Positions 52,360-62,100 of a stretch of DNA of 64,000 bases are shown piece after piece. This DNA is from an uncultured Draconibacterium sp. (lineage in GTDB: Bacteria; Bacteroidota; Bacteroidia; Bacteroidales; Prolixibacteraceae), in contig NZ_CAJXYQ010000005.1 in assembly GCF_913063105.1 (NCBI RefSeq), forward strand, positions 1 through 64,000. Reading direction: 5' to 3'. A program made the translations under genes and the position numbers. Within the stretch, counting starts at the first letter, position 1; the number at the start of each line of letters is the position of its first letter. A model generated the notes under the pieces. It ran no database searches. It was not told the DNA's origin and was given only the letters and a program-made list of their open reading frames with translations.

Positions 52360-55005
52360 TTACTCAATTTTAGATTCAAAAACCATTGTGCCAGAGCCCA
52401 TTTCATGCTCAGAATATGTATTTCCTTTTCCAGGAACAAAAACAGTAGCAGTGGTGTTGGGAGGAAGGGTAACGGTTAATTGCAAATGCCCGTTTTCTAA
52501 TTTCCATTCTGATTTAATTTGACCGTAGACGGTTTGGAGTGTCGCTTTGGCAAAATCAAGTTTGTCGGTTAATTCTGGTTTGATAATCGTTTTTTTATAG
52601 CCCGGAAAATCGGGGTGGCTTTGTATTCCGGCAGCCCTGGTGTACAGCCAGTTGCCAATGGCGCCGTAAGCATAATGGTTAAACGAGTTCATACCTTCGT
52701 TTTGGAATGAACCATCGGGTTTTATGCCATCCCAACGCTCCCAAATGGTGGTGGCACCCATGGTTACAGCGTAAAGCCACGACGGGTATTTTTTATTGAA
52801 CAGCAGTTTGTACGCAAGGTCGGTTCTGCCAATATCCGATAAGGCATCGCAAAGTACCGGGGTTCCTAAAAATCCGGTGGTAAGATGTTGAAAATACTCC
52901 ACATTTTTAGCCAGTAGTCCGGCCATGGTTTTTCGGTATTCATCTGGAATAACGTTAAAAGTTAGGGCAATGGCATACGCTGCCTGGGTATTGGAAAGAA
53001 GTCTTCCGTTGGGCGTTATAAATTCATTTTTAAAAGCCTCTTTTATTTTGGTTAGCAGCGATTTGTATTTGGCAGCATCAGTTTCTTCGCCGGTAATGTC
53101 CGCAATTTTTGCCATTAGCGAGGTGGAATAATAGAAATATGCCGTGGCAATCAGGTCTTTTTCGGTGTGAGCGCCTGCAAATCCATAATCGGGGGCATTG
53201 TAAATGTAGCTCGAATATTCGGCAAACGATAGCCAGTCGCCAAAATGAAAACCGGTGTTAAACAAAAAGCTGTCTCCGGCTTCGCGAATCATATATTCTT
53301 CCCAGGCCTTCATGGAGCTGTACTGGCTTTTTAAAATGGCGGTATCGCCATAGGCCTGGTAAACTACCCATGGAATTATTATGGCGGCATCAGCCCATCC
53401 CGTTGCCCCAAAACCATCCGACCAGCCTGTTCCTCCACCATCTTTAACCAGGTTGGGTACTACCCACGGAACGCTGCCATCGGCGCGTTGCTCGGCTTCT
53501 AAATCTTTAAGCCACTTGGCAAAAAATGGTGCTGCATTGGTGTTAAAACAAGCCGTTGGTGCAAAAACCTGTGCATCGCCGGTCCAGCCCATGCGCTCGT
53601 CGCGCTGTGGACAATCTGTTGGTATATCCAGAAAATTACCGCGTAAGCCCCACTGTATGTTGCTTTGCAGCTGGTTAATTAGTGGGTCGGAGCATTCAAA
53701 ATTGCCAGTAAATTCCATATCCGAATGAATAACTTCACCGGTAAAATCATTTGGTTTGACATCCCCGGGGTAATCTTCAATTTTTATGTAGCGAAAACCC
53801 ATAAATGTAAAATGCGGACTATATGTTTCCGTTTCGTTTCCCTTAAAAATATAGGTAATACGTTGTTTGGCCGGGCGCAGGTTTGTGGTATAAAAATTTC
53901 CTTCCTTATCGAGTACTTCGGCATGATAAATCGAAATCTTTTCTCCGGCTTTTGCTTTTAATGAGAAACGAATACGGCCTACCATGTTCTGTCCAAAATC
54001 CAATACTGTTTCGCCCTTTGGAGTAATTATTTTTTTTACTGCTTCAAGCGTATGAGTAACTTTAACTTTCGAGCCAACGGAGTTGGTTATGCGCTCAAAA
54101 CCATAGCTTTTCTCTACAACATTTTGCCAATCAGAGTCGTTAAATCCAAGTCTGTCCCAACCCGGTTTTTCCTTACGGGCATCGTAAACTTCGCCGTGGT
54201 AAATTTCCGATTCAAGAATAGCACCTGTTGCAGCTTTCCAGCTCTTATCGCTTACTAGTGTTTGTTGAGTGCCATCGGTGAAAGTTAATTGCAATTGAAG
54301 CAACAGGGCTGTTTTTTCGCCATAATGGTTTTTCTCTCCCTGCCAGCCAAAATAACCACGATACCAGCCATCTCCAAGGATGGCACCTATGGCATTTTCG
54401 CCATTGCAAATCTGTTTTGTTACATCAAAAACCTGGTATTGCAAGCGTTTGTGGTAGGTGGTCCAGCCGGGTGTAAATTCTTCGTCACCCACTTTTTTGC
54501 CGTTTAACTGCAGTTGGTATAAACCATGCGCACTCACATAAATTCGAGCCTTTTCTATTTCCTTTTCAAGATGAAAACTTTTACGAAGCAACGGACACGG
54601 GTTTGATTTTTTTGTGTCTTCGTTTAAATCAGGTTCAATCCATTTAGCCTGCCAGTCTGACTGGTTTAGCAATCCCATTTCCCAAAAACTGGTTTCGCTC
54701 CAGTCTGATTGTTCGTTTTTATTGTTCCATGCCCGTACCTGCCAAAAAATACGTTGACCACTTTTTAAGGCTTCTCCCTGGTATAAAACATGAATAGATT
54801 CTTCAGCAACTACTTTTCCTGAATCCCACAGCAAGTCGACTCCGCTGTTCAGATTTTTCTCCGATAGTGCGCATTTTATGTGGTAAGCGGTTTGGATAAC
54901 ATTGTGCTTATCGCTTTTAAGTTTCCAACTCAGACGTGGATTACACGTTTCAATTCCTAAGGGATTTTTATGGTATTCGGTTACTAATTCAGATATTTTA
55001 AACAC
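52360..55005 (-). CDS. GH78 alpha-L-rhamnosidase, no export signal
   Basis: This 881-residue enzyme removes terminal alpha-L-rhamnose. The N-terminal beta domains start immediately with ISELVTEYHKNPLGIE and NPRLSW. The next modules include GLYQLQLNGKKVGDEEFTPGWT and ILGDGWYRGYFG. The (alpha/alpha)6 catalytic domain (about 430-780) has DIPTDCPQRDERMGWTGD with the probable general acid E470, and TTIWERWDG with a conserved E756. The start is GTG 55005: an in-frame stop lies upstream and the next methionine is at residue 110. No signal peptide precedes the first domain, so a cytoplasmic site is inferred. Its operon partners include two transporters. Confidence 0.92.
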   Translation of the reverse strand: MFKISELVTEYHKNPLGIETCNPRLSWKLKSDKHNVIQTAYHIKCALSEKNLNSGVDLLWDSGKVVAEESIHVLYQGEALKSGQRIFWQVRAWNNKNEQSDWSETSFWEMGLLNQSDWQAKWIEPDLNEDTKKSNPCPLLRKSFHLEKEIEKARIYVSAHGLYQLQLNGKKVGDEEFTPGWTTYHKRLQYQVFDVTKQICNGENAIGAILGDGWYRGYFGWQGEKNHYGEKTALLLQLQLTFTDGTQQTLVSDKSWKAATGAILESEIYHGEVYDARKEKPGWDRLGFNDSDWQNVVEKSYGFERITNSVGSKVKVTHTLEAVKKIITPKGETVLDFGQNMVGRIRFSLKAKAGEKISIYHAEVLDKEGNFYTTNLRPAKQRITYIFKGNETETYSPHFTFMGFRYIKIEDYPGDVKPNDFTGEVIHSDMEFTGNFECSDPLINQLQSNIQWGLRGNFLDIPTDCPQRDERMGWTGDAQVFAPTACFNTNAAPFFAKWLKDLEAEQRADGSVPWVVPNLVKDGGGTGWSDGFGATGWADAAIIIPWVVYQAYGDTAILKSQYSSMKAWEEYMIREAGDSFLFNTGFHFGDWLSFAEYSSYIYNAPDYGFAGAHTEKDLIATAYFYYSTSLMAKIADITGEETDAAKYKSLLTKIKEAFKNEFITPNGRLLSNTQAAYAIALTFNVIPDEYRKTMAGLLAKNVEYFQHLTTGFLGTPVLCDALSDIGRTDLAYKLLFNKKYPSWLYAVTMGATTIWERWDGIKPDGSFQNEGMNSFNHYAYGAIGNWLYTRAAGIQSHPDFPGYKKTIIKPELTDKLDFAKATLQTVYGQIKSEWKLENGHLQLTVTLPPNTTATVFVPGKGNTYSEHEMGSGTMVFESKIE

Positions 55006-55026
55006 AGCCTGATTTTTTTTGAATGT

Positions 55027-55221
55027 TTATTCGTCTTCTTCAATTTCATCTAACGATTGGCTTTTCATCCAGAACGGGGCAGTACCAAACCATAGAATCA
55101 TTCCAATACTCATTAGCCAAAAGTGGTTTTGTAGAGTCACTGTTCCTTTTACAACTAAAATTGATGGTAGTATGGTAAAAGCCAAACCAAGGTACGAGAT
55201 AATCATTAATATTTTTTTCAT
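55027..55221 (-). CDS. Small two-helix membrane protein
   Basis: This 64-residue protein has two predicted membrane helices (about 5-24 and 31-49; MKKILMIISYLGLAF and FWLMSIGMILWFG) and an acidic C-terminal tail, QSLDEIEEDE. The start codon overlaps the stop of the permease gene (ATGA, 4 bases), so translation is coupled. The next gene, GH78, begins 21 bases after its stop. No family is recognised. By position it may be an accessory or stabilising subunit of the permease, like other small transporter-associated membrane proteins; this is an inference. Confidence 0.78.
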   Translation of the reverse strand: MKKILMIISYLGLAFTILPSILVVKGTVTLQNHFWLMSIGMILWFGTAPFWMKSQSLDEIEEDE

Positions 55222-56723
55222 GACAAGCCTCCTTTTTGAATAAGTTGAACGTTTGATTTTGTTTTTTGCTGAATGTAGCTAAACAGTAAGTAAAGAACAG
55301 CGGCGATAAACCATTCGGGTCCTACCAAAAAGGTGATGTCCATTTTAACATTTTCTAACCAGGTAGGCAATTTCCCTTCGGTTAAACGTTGTAAAAAACC
55401 AAAGTTATCTTTTCCATATATAAACATTGAAATTAAAAACGGCACAAACCAGGCTAAAGCCGAGGGCCAGCTGAATGTTTTTCCCGCTTTTTCGGTGAAA
55501 TCTCTGATTAATCCAATTTTAGGAAATAACCAAACATCCAGAATTATAAAGGCACCGAGTGGAACAAAAAATAATCCGTTGTAGGCTACAATACGGTCGA
55601 GGTTGGCATTAATTGCCGGAATACAGGCAGTAATAATCATAAACACCCCGGCAGCAAAAGTTACTTTCCAACGTTTCCAGTTAGGGGTAACCACCTGAAT
55701 GGCTAATCCTGCGCGGTACAAGGTTGGATTGGCTGTAGTCCAGCCGGCAATAACAACAGCAACGGCACCGGCAAATCCTGCTCCGTACAACGCAATTGTT
55801 CCCGGTTGTGGATTTGTAAAACCTTCTGAAAGGTAGGCGGCACACAATATTCCTGATGCAATCCAAGCTCCAAAATGCCCGATGAACATTCCAAATGCAG
55901 AAGCAAAACCCTGTGTCCATTTTTTAGCATAACGAAAAATGGTTACATCGGACATGCCCAGATGTTGCGGAGCATTACACAACCAGGCAAAGCCTGCAAC
56001 GTGCCAAAAAGTATATTTTGAATTGTTACCAATAGGCTCGCCCGTAAAAATTCGGTGCGACATTATTTCCCAAAAACTTTCGTCGGGAGTGGCAGCTTTT
56101 AATTTGGCCATAATTGCAATGCCCGAAGCAAAGAAAACAAGTACCATCCACGGAGCGCATATTTTCGAAAACTGGGCAATTTTTTCAAAACCTAAAACGG
56201 CCAGTAGCGAAATTACAATTCCAACAACAACAGCAATAGCTATCCACGGAGCGCTTGGAAACAAGTCTCCTGCAAGGTAATCGGGATTAGGAACTCCGAA
56301 AGGTATAGAAATAGAGGTGACAGCCACATTTACCATAGCACCGGCCAATAAACAAAGTATAAAAGCATAAAAGGCACTGTAAGCAATGGTTAAGTAAGGG
56401 CCAATTATTTTTTTGAGTTGCCAGTAAATGGTAAGGCGTGTTTTAACTGCAACAGGCGAGGTTAGCAAAGCCCAGCTTAAAACAGCAAGCGTATTACCCA
56501 CAAGCAAACCCCAGATAAAGTCTTTTGCCGATACGCCGTGCATTACCATAAGCGGCCCAAGTACAAACTCGGTACCCGCCACATGTTCACCGGCAAACAT
56601 GGCTATAAAAGTTTTCCAGCCGTGTAGTTTCTTTTTTGATACCGGCTCGCGGTCGTATTCGTAAAGCGCATCCAGGCGTTCAATTACGCTTGATTTTGAG
56701 CTTTGTTCCTGGTTTGAATTCAT
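55218..56723 (-). CDS. NCS1-type (cytosine/purine permease-like) transporter
   Basis: This 501-residue inner-membrane protein has twelve predicted membrane segments. It resembles the NCS1 nucleobase:cation symporter family: AGEHVAGTEFVLGPLMVMHGVS (early conserved helix), WGLLVGNTLAVLSWALLTSPVAVKTRLTIYWQLKKIIG, CAPWMVLVFFASG, and GWTTANPTLYRAGLAIQ. The family transports cytosine, purines, thiamin or hydantoins. This one heads an operon for rhamnose/arabinose-containing substrates, so it may carry another compound, such as a glycoside or aglycone. It is first in the operon; its promoter should lie in 56724-57000. Confidence 0.85.
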   Translation of the reverse strand: MNSNQEQSSKSSVIERLDALYEYDREPVSKKKLHGWKTFIAMFAGEHVAGTEFVLGPLMVMHGVSAKDFIWGLLVGNTLAVLSWALLTSPVAVKTRLTIYWQLKKIIGPYLTIAYSAFYAFILCLLAGAMVNVAVTSISIPFGVPNPDYLAGDLFPSAPWIAIAVVVGIVISLLAVLGFEKIAQFSKICAPWMVLVFFASGIAIMAKLKAATPDESFWEIMSHRIFTGEPIGNNSKYTFWHVAGFAWLCNAPQHLGMSDVTIFRYAKKWTQGFASAFGMFIGHFGAWIASGILCAAYLSEGFTNPQPGTIALYGAGFAGAVAVVIAGWTTANPTLYRAGLAIQVVTPNWKRWKVTFAAGVFMIITACIPAINANLDRIVAYNGLFFVPLGAFIILDVWLFPKIGLIRDFTEKAGKTFSWPSALAWFVPFLISMFIYGKDNFGFLQRLTEGKLPTWLENVKMDITFLVGPEWFIAAVLYLLFSYIQQKTKSNVQLIQKGGLS

Positions 56724-57043
56724 GTTTTAAATATTGGTAAAAGTTATTTTTCTTTAGTTAATAAGTTTCTCTATTCTACTTCGGACACAAATCTAACGGT
56801 TAAAATCGTTAGTTTTCGATAAAACTTTTGATATTTTGCGATATGTTTTGTTTGTTTTCGTATTTCTTGCTTCTGTTACATTAATTGTTGCCCAGAATTA
56901 TTTTCTGAATATCAATTGTTTGCTGCAAATACATGAAAAAAGTTGGGACAAAACTAAACTTATTAGTTATTGTTTGCAATAAATCGTTTGCATTATTAAC
57001 GGTAAGGTAATTTCTGAATAAGTTGATATACAAACATTCGTAG

Positions 57044-57061
57044 AATGTAAACGTTAACATT
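57044..57061. promoter_or_regulatory. LacI-type operator palindrome
   Basis: AATGTAAACGTTAACATT is palindromic except for one symmetric pair and has the central CG typical of LacI/GalR operators. It ends 6 bases before the -7 element. Confidence 0.55.
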
Positions 57062-57067
57062 TATTTA

Positions 57068-57075
57068 TATATTTG
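57068..57075 (+). promoter_or_regulatory. -7 promoter element for the ECF sigma gene
   Basis: TATATTTG matches TAnnTTTG exactly, 76 bases before the start codon. The -33 region coincides with the LacI-type palindrome and has no clear TTTG. Confidence 0.45.
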
Positions 57076-57151
57076 GTGCTTCGTTAAATTATTTTGCAGA
57101 GCAATACAAGGCAAAACAACGAAAATACGAAACAGGCTGATTGCTTGATTT

Positions 57152-57757
57152 ATGAACGATAAAACGAAACAAACTGAGTGCTGGGCCCCATGTTGGGGAG
57201 CCTTCAAAAATGGTGATATGGATGCCTTTCGGCAAATTTATACGGCCTTTTTTGATAAGTTGTATGCCTATGGTTCAAAGTTGACAAATGATGCTACACT
57301 CCTGGAGGACAGCATACAGGAACTTTTTCTGGAGCTCTATACAAAACGAAAAAAACTTGCCAGCCCCGAAAACTTAGAATATTATCTTCTGAAATCATTA
57401 AAACTTACAATCTATCAGAAACACCGAAAAAACGGACGTTTTGTGGTTTCGGAGCTGGAAGAAGAAACGGTAAGATCGGATGGATTTGTTTTTTCTTATG
57501 AACTTTCAACTGGGGAGACAGAAAACGAAACAGAGAAAGATGAACAACTACGCAAACTACTTGATAATCTTGATGCAAGCCAACGAGAATTGTTATATCT
57601 TAAATTTTATAAGAGGCTTACATATAAGGAGATAGGTCATTTATTGGGTGTTCAGCCCGATTCTGCCAAAAAGCAGGTTTATCGTATAATTAGTCGATTA
57701 AAGCATAAAGTATCCTCAGTGTCGCTGCAATTATTTTACATGTTATACAGCAGATAA
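57152..57757 (+). CDS. ECF RNA polymerase sigma factor (FecI-like)
   Basis: This 201-residue sigma-70 family factor has region 2 at about 20-85 (AFRQIYTAFFDKLYAYG, EDSIQELFLELYTKR) and region 4 at about 140-190 (LDASQRELLYLKFYKRLTY, KEIGHLLGVQPDSAKKQVYR). Regions 1 and 3 are absent, as in ECF factors. It is followed by a FecR anti-sigma gene and susC/susD genes. In Bacteroidetes this arrangement usually controls the adjacent outer-membrane uptake genes in response to substrate passing through the SusC receptor. Confidence 0.93.
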   Translation: MNDKTKQTECWAPCWGAFKNGDMDAFRQIYTAFFDKLYAYGSKLTNDATLLEDSIQELFLELYTKRKKLASPENLEYYLLKSLKLTIYQKHRKNGRFVVSELEEETVRSDGFVFSYELSTGETENETEKDEQLRKLLDNLDASQRELLYLKFYKRLTYKEIGHLLGVQPDSAKKQVYRIISRLKHKVSSVSLQLFYMLYSR

Positions 57758-57823
57758 AATAGTTCATTTTTGTTGTCCACTTTTTCCATCTCATAGCAAC
57801 TATTGTAAAATGTCGAAAATGAA

Positions 57824-59011
57824 ATGAAGGGAAACGAAAGATATATTGAGGATGAACGCTTCTTGAAATGGGTATTTCAACCAGATGAAGAATCTGAAGC
57901 TTATTATGCTCAATATTTCAAAAAATATCCAAAAGAAAAGGCTGAGATGATCAGGTTAAAAGAGGATTTGAAATTATTGTCTTTTACCGATAAAAGTTAC
58001 CCCGATACCACGTCAGAAAAAATTTACCGGAAGATTTTAGTTGATATTATAACCCTTGAGAAGCGCGAAAAATGGCGCAACAGGTTTGTGGCAACAGTAA
58101 AATATGCGGCTATAGCATTCGTGCTGGTGGCAAGTGGCTTCTTGGTTTATTTGTCAGGTTTCGCCAATAAGGGACATTATAAATTCTCGGAAGAGTTGTT
58201 GTTGATTGGAACCATGGTTGAACCCCGGTTGTATTTGGCCGATGGTAGTTCTGTTACACTTAGTGGCCCAGACTATTTTGTTGATTACTCGCTCGAAAAT
58301 AGACTGGTGATAGGTAAAGATACCATTGCCTGCAACGTTACTGCAAAACGAAAAAATTTACATAACCTGTTGGTGGTTGCCTATGGAAAAAGAGTAAAAG
58401 TGCGTTTACCCGATAAAAGTGAAGTATGGGTTAATGCCGGCAGTCGTTTAATTACCCCACAACAATTTTCAGCAAAAAAACGTGAGGTGTTTTTGTTTGG
58501 TGAAGGATTTTTTGATGTGGAACACAACGAGGATAAACCGTTTTATGTACAAACAACTGCAATGGCTGTAAAAGTTCTTGGAACGGAGTTTAACGTTTCT
58601 GCCTATCCTGAAAATAATACAATTGAAACCGTATTAAAAGAAGGAAGTGTGCAGATTGAAAGCACCGGAAACACGTGGTTTGCTGAAAAAGCTATTATTA
58701 AACCCAACCAAAAAGCGACCTTCGAAAAATCGTCGGAATTAATAAAAATAGAACAGGTTGAGCACGAAAATTACACCCGCTGGAAAGAAGGCCTGATAAG
58801 CATTGATGACGATAGTTTAAAGGGAGTAATGGCAACGCTTGAACGCTATTTTAATATTGATATTGAAATAGTTGATCCGAAAAATGAAAAGGTACAGATA
58901 TCGGGGAAACTTGATTTTAGTGCAGGGATGGATCGTGTGTTTAAATATATTGAAAAACTCACCAACGGAAAGTTTGAAGAAAACGGACCCGGTAAATACC
59001 GCTTTAAATAA
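57824..59011 (+). CDS. FecR-family anti-sigma factor
   Basis: This 395-residue inner-membrane regulator has an N-terminal cytoplasmic domain that should bind the ECF sigma factor (about 1-85), one membrane helix (about 92-113; AAIAFVLVASGFLVYLSGF), and a periplasmic FecR domain (about 180-290; VKVRLPDKSEVWVNAGSRL, VFLFGEGFFDVEH, FYVQTTAMAVKVLGTEFNVSAYP, LKEGSVQI). The C-terminal STN-like domain (about 310-395) should contact the SusC N-terminal signalling domain. It lies 66 bases after the sigma gene and precedes susC, typical of a transmembrane signalling cascade. Confidence 0.93.
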   Translation: MKGNERYIEDERFLKWVFQPDEESEAYYAQYFKKYPKEKAEMIRLKEDLKLLSFTDKSYPDTTSEKIYRKILVDIITLEKREKWRNRFVATVKYAAIAFVLVASGFLVYLSGFANKGHYKFSEELLLIGTMVEPRLYLADGSSVTLSGPDYFVDYSLENRLVIGKDTIACNVTAKRKNLHNLLVVAYGKRVKVRLPDKSEVWVNAGSRLITPQQFSAKKREVFLFGEGFFDVEHNEDKPFYVQTTAMAVKVLGTEFNVSAYPENNTIETVLKEGSVQIESTGNTWFAEKAIIKPNQKATFEKSSELIKIEQVEHENYTRWKEGLISIDDDSLKGVMATLERYFNIDIEIVDPKNEKVQISGKLDFSAGMDRVFKYIEKLTNGKFEENGPGKYRFK

Positions 59012-59103
59012 AAGGATGGCGGGATGATGGTGGCTCATCTTCCCGCCAGAGTAAGATAAAATAACCAATAGTAATTTAATTATTTATCAAACATTTCAAA
59101 TTT

Positions 59104-62100
59104 ATGAAAAATAAACTATTAACCTGCTTTTCCTGTACGGAAAGCGTAAAACAACTTTGGAGAATCATGAAGTTAACAGTATTGGTCTCTCTATTATTTG
59201 TGGTATCGGTGGCAGCAAAATCCACCTATTCGCAAGCAACTAAACTGAGCTTAAACTTAAACAATTCAACAGTAAAACAAGTATTCGATCAGGTTGAAGA
59301 ACAAAGTGAATTTGTTTTTCTCTACAAAACGCAGGAGCTCGATGAAAATCGTTTGGTTTCGGTAAGTGTTGAAAATGCCGTAATTAACGAAATTATGGAC
59401 GAGGTGCTCGACGGTCAGAATTTAAATTACTTTATTATTGACCGCCAGGTAATTATTCGTGAAAAAATGCCCGAAAAAAGTGTTGCGCCAACAGTTATTC
59501 CACAGGGTAAAACAATTTCGGGAACTGTGGTTAACGGACTTGGAGAGCCTTTGCCAGGAGCTACGGTTGTGATTAAAGGAACCCAAAAAGGGGTGCTCAC
59601 CAATGTAGATGGCGTTTTTACCCTTTCAGCAGTTGAGCCATCAGATGTTCTTCTGGTGTCATTTGTTGGAATGAAATCAGTGGAAATTGAAGTGGGCGAT
59701 CAATCAACCATTAATCTGCAGCTTTTTGAAGACATTATTGGTCTTGAAGAGGTGGTGGCAATTGGGTATGGTGTATCCAAAAAGAAAGATTTAACAGGTG
59801 CTGTTTCTGTTGTAAAAGCAGAAGACATACTTCGGGTGCCTACAACAAATGCTATGGAGGCCATGCAGGGACTGGTTCCCGGTATGACTATTTCGCGTAG
59901 CTCTGGTGCAGCAGGTGCTGGAGTGGACATTCTTATTCGTGGAAACCGATCGATAAACGGAAGCAGTGCTCCGCTTTTCATTGTTGATGGTGTGCAGGGC
60001 GTAAACTACCAGGATATTAATGCAAATGATATTGAATCGATCAATGTTTTAAAGGATGCTTCTTCAACTGCAATTTATGGGTCGCAAGGTGCAAATGGGG
60101 TAGTTATTATTACCACTAAAAAAGGAAAAGCTGGAAAAGCCCGGGTTTCGTATAATGGCTATTTTGGACTAAATGGTTTTACAAAATATCCAGATAGCCG
60201 AATGGGCGACGATTACGTGCAGCTAAGACGAGAAGCAAATCGTACGGCAGGTATCTGGTCATCAGTTGCCGACGATTCAAAAATATTTGCTGATTATGAG
60301 TTGGACGCCATCCAGAATAACGAGTGGACAAATTGGCGTGACTTAGTGCTTCAAAATGGGATATTACAAAATCATGTTGTTACGGTAACAGGCGGAACGG
60401 ATAATTTTAAAGCTTTGTTTACGGTGGGCTACATGAATGAAGAAGGGCAATATGTTAACGACGAAATGGATAAATATACTGCACGTTTAAATCTTGATTA
60501 CGGTTTTGCCGAGTGGGGAAGAATTGGTCTTAATTCGCAGCTTACCTACTACGATATTGATCGCAGAACCGACCCGATTAACTTGTCGTTATACACATCA
60601 CCTTTTGGAGAACCCTACGATGAGAACGGAAATGTAAATGTTTATCCTATTGAAGGCCGAAGCATTATTAGTCCGTTGGCCGATGAAGCGGCTTCGGTAA
60701 TTGCAGTGAACAGCCAGCTTCGTACAAACTCAAACATCAGTGGTTTTTTAGAGTTAACGCCGGTAAAGGGGCTAACCTATAAGTCGAGTCTGTCGGTTGC
60801 ACTGCGTAATAGTCGGAACGGTTCGTTTTTTAGTGAAGAATCAATCGCGAAAATGGGAAGTAGCCGCGAGGCCAAATACAATGCTGCAAACTCAAGGTAT
60901 GTGAATTTCGACAATATTTTAACCTACGGGCTCGATGCCGGAGAACATTCGTTAAAGCTTACAGGATTGGCAAGTTTTATTAAAAGCAAATACGATTATG
61001 TAACCGGCTCAGGCCTTAATCAGCTTATTCCTTCGCAATTGTTTTATTCATTACAAGGATCAGAAGAAGGAACTAAAAAGGTTGAGAGCGGATACACCGA
61101 ACATTCGAGTATGTCGGTAGCAGGTCGTTTAAACTATGGCTTTAAAGATAAGTACCTGTTAACAGCTACCATGCGTTATGATGGGGCATCGCGTTTGTCG
61201 GAAGAAAATCGTTGGGATTATTTCCCTTCGGTAGGAGCTGCATGGCGAATATCTGAAGAAGATTTTATGCAGAATTTCGAGAAAATAAGCAATGTAAAAC
61301 TTCGTGCCAGTTATGGTATGGCCGGTAATTCCGGAATTAGCCCTTACGGTACACAAACTACAATGAGCTTGAGTACCGGTTTTTCTTTTGGTAATGAAGT
61401 GGCTCCGTATTACTCAATTAATACCTACGGTAACCCAAACCTTGGATGGGAAAAATCAAAAACAACCAATATTGGTATTGATTTTGGTATGTTCCAAAAT
61501 CGGGTAAGTTTAACGGCTGACTACTATTGGACTACTACTTCTGATATTTTGTTGAGCAGAACACTGCCCTGGTCAACCGGAGGGAAAAATAAAAATGTTT
61601 ACCAAAATATTGGTGAAACAAAAAACAAAGGACTTGAGCTTGCCTTGCAAACAGTAAATTTTGACCAAAAAGATTTTAGGTGGACCAGTTCTTTTACCTT
61701 TTCAAAATCTAACGAGCACATTTCAAAATTAATTGATGATGAAAATATCTATTGGATAAACGGAATGCATACCTCGTTAATTATTGGCGAACCAATTTAT
61801 ACTTTCTACAACTACGTTTCAGACGGAATTTGGCAGCTTGGCGAAGAAGCTGAAATGGCTAAGTTTAATGAAAACGGCCATAGTTATGAGCCCGGAGATA
61901 TTAAAGTTCGCGACCTGAATGGCGACTATATTATCGATGGCGACAACGACAGGGCTCCAATCGGATCTGAGAATCCGGACTGGGAAGGTGGTATGAGTAA
62001 TACTATTCAGTACAAAAATTTCGATTTTAATGTGTATTTCTACGCTCGTATGGGGCAAGAAATATGGGGCGAAGTTTTGGGCAGATACAATGGAAATGGA

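Larger units (their letters stand above)
56724..57151. promoter_or_regulatory. 428-bp divergent regulatory region
   Basis: This region lies between the minus rhamnosidase operon and the plus ECF-sigma/SusCD genes. It holds an inverted repeat CTAACG...CGTTAG (56795-56814) on the permease side, paired GTTTGC words near 56978-56995, a LacI-type palindrome at 57044-57061, and a TATATTTG -7 element at 57068-57075. No gene is seen. Confidence 0.55.
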
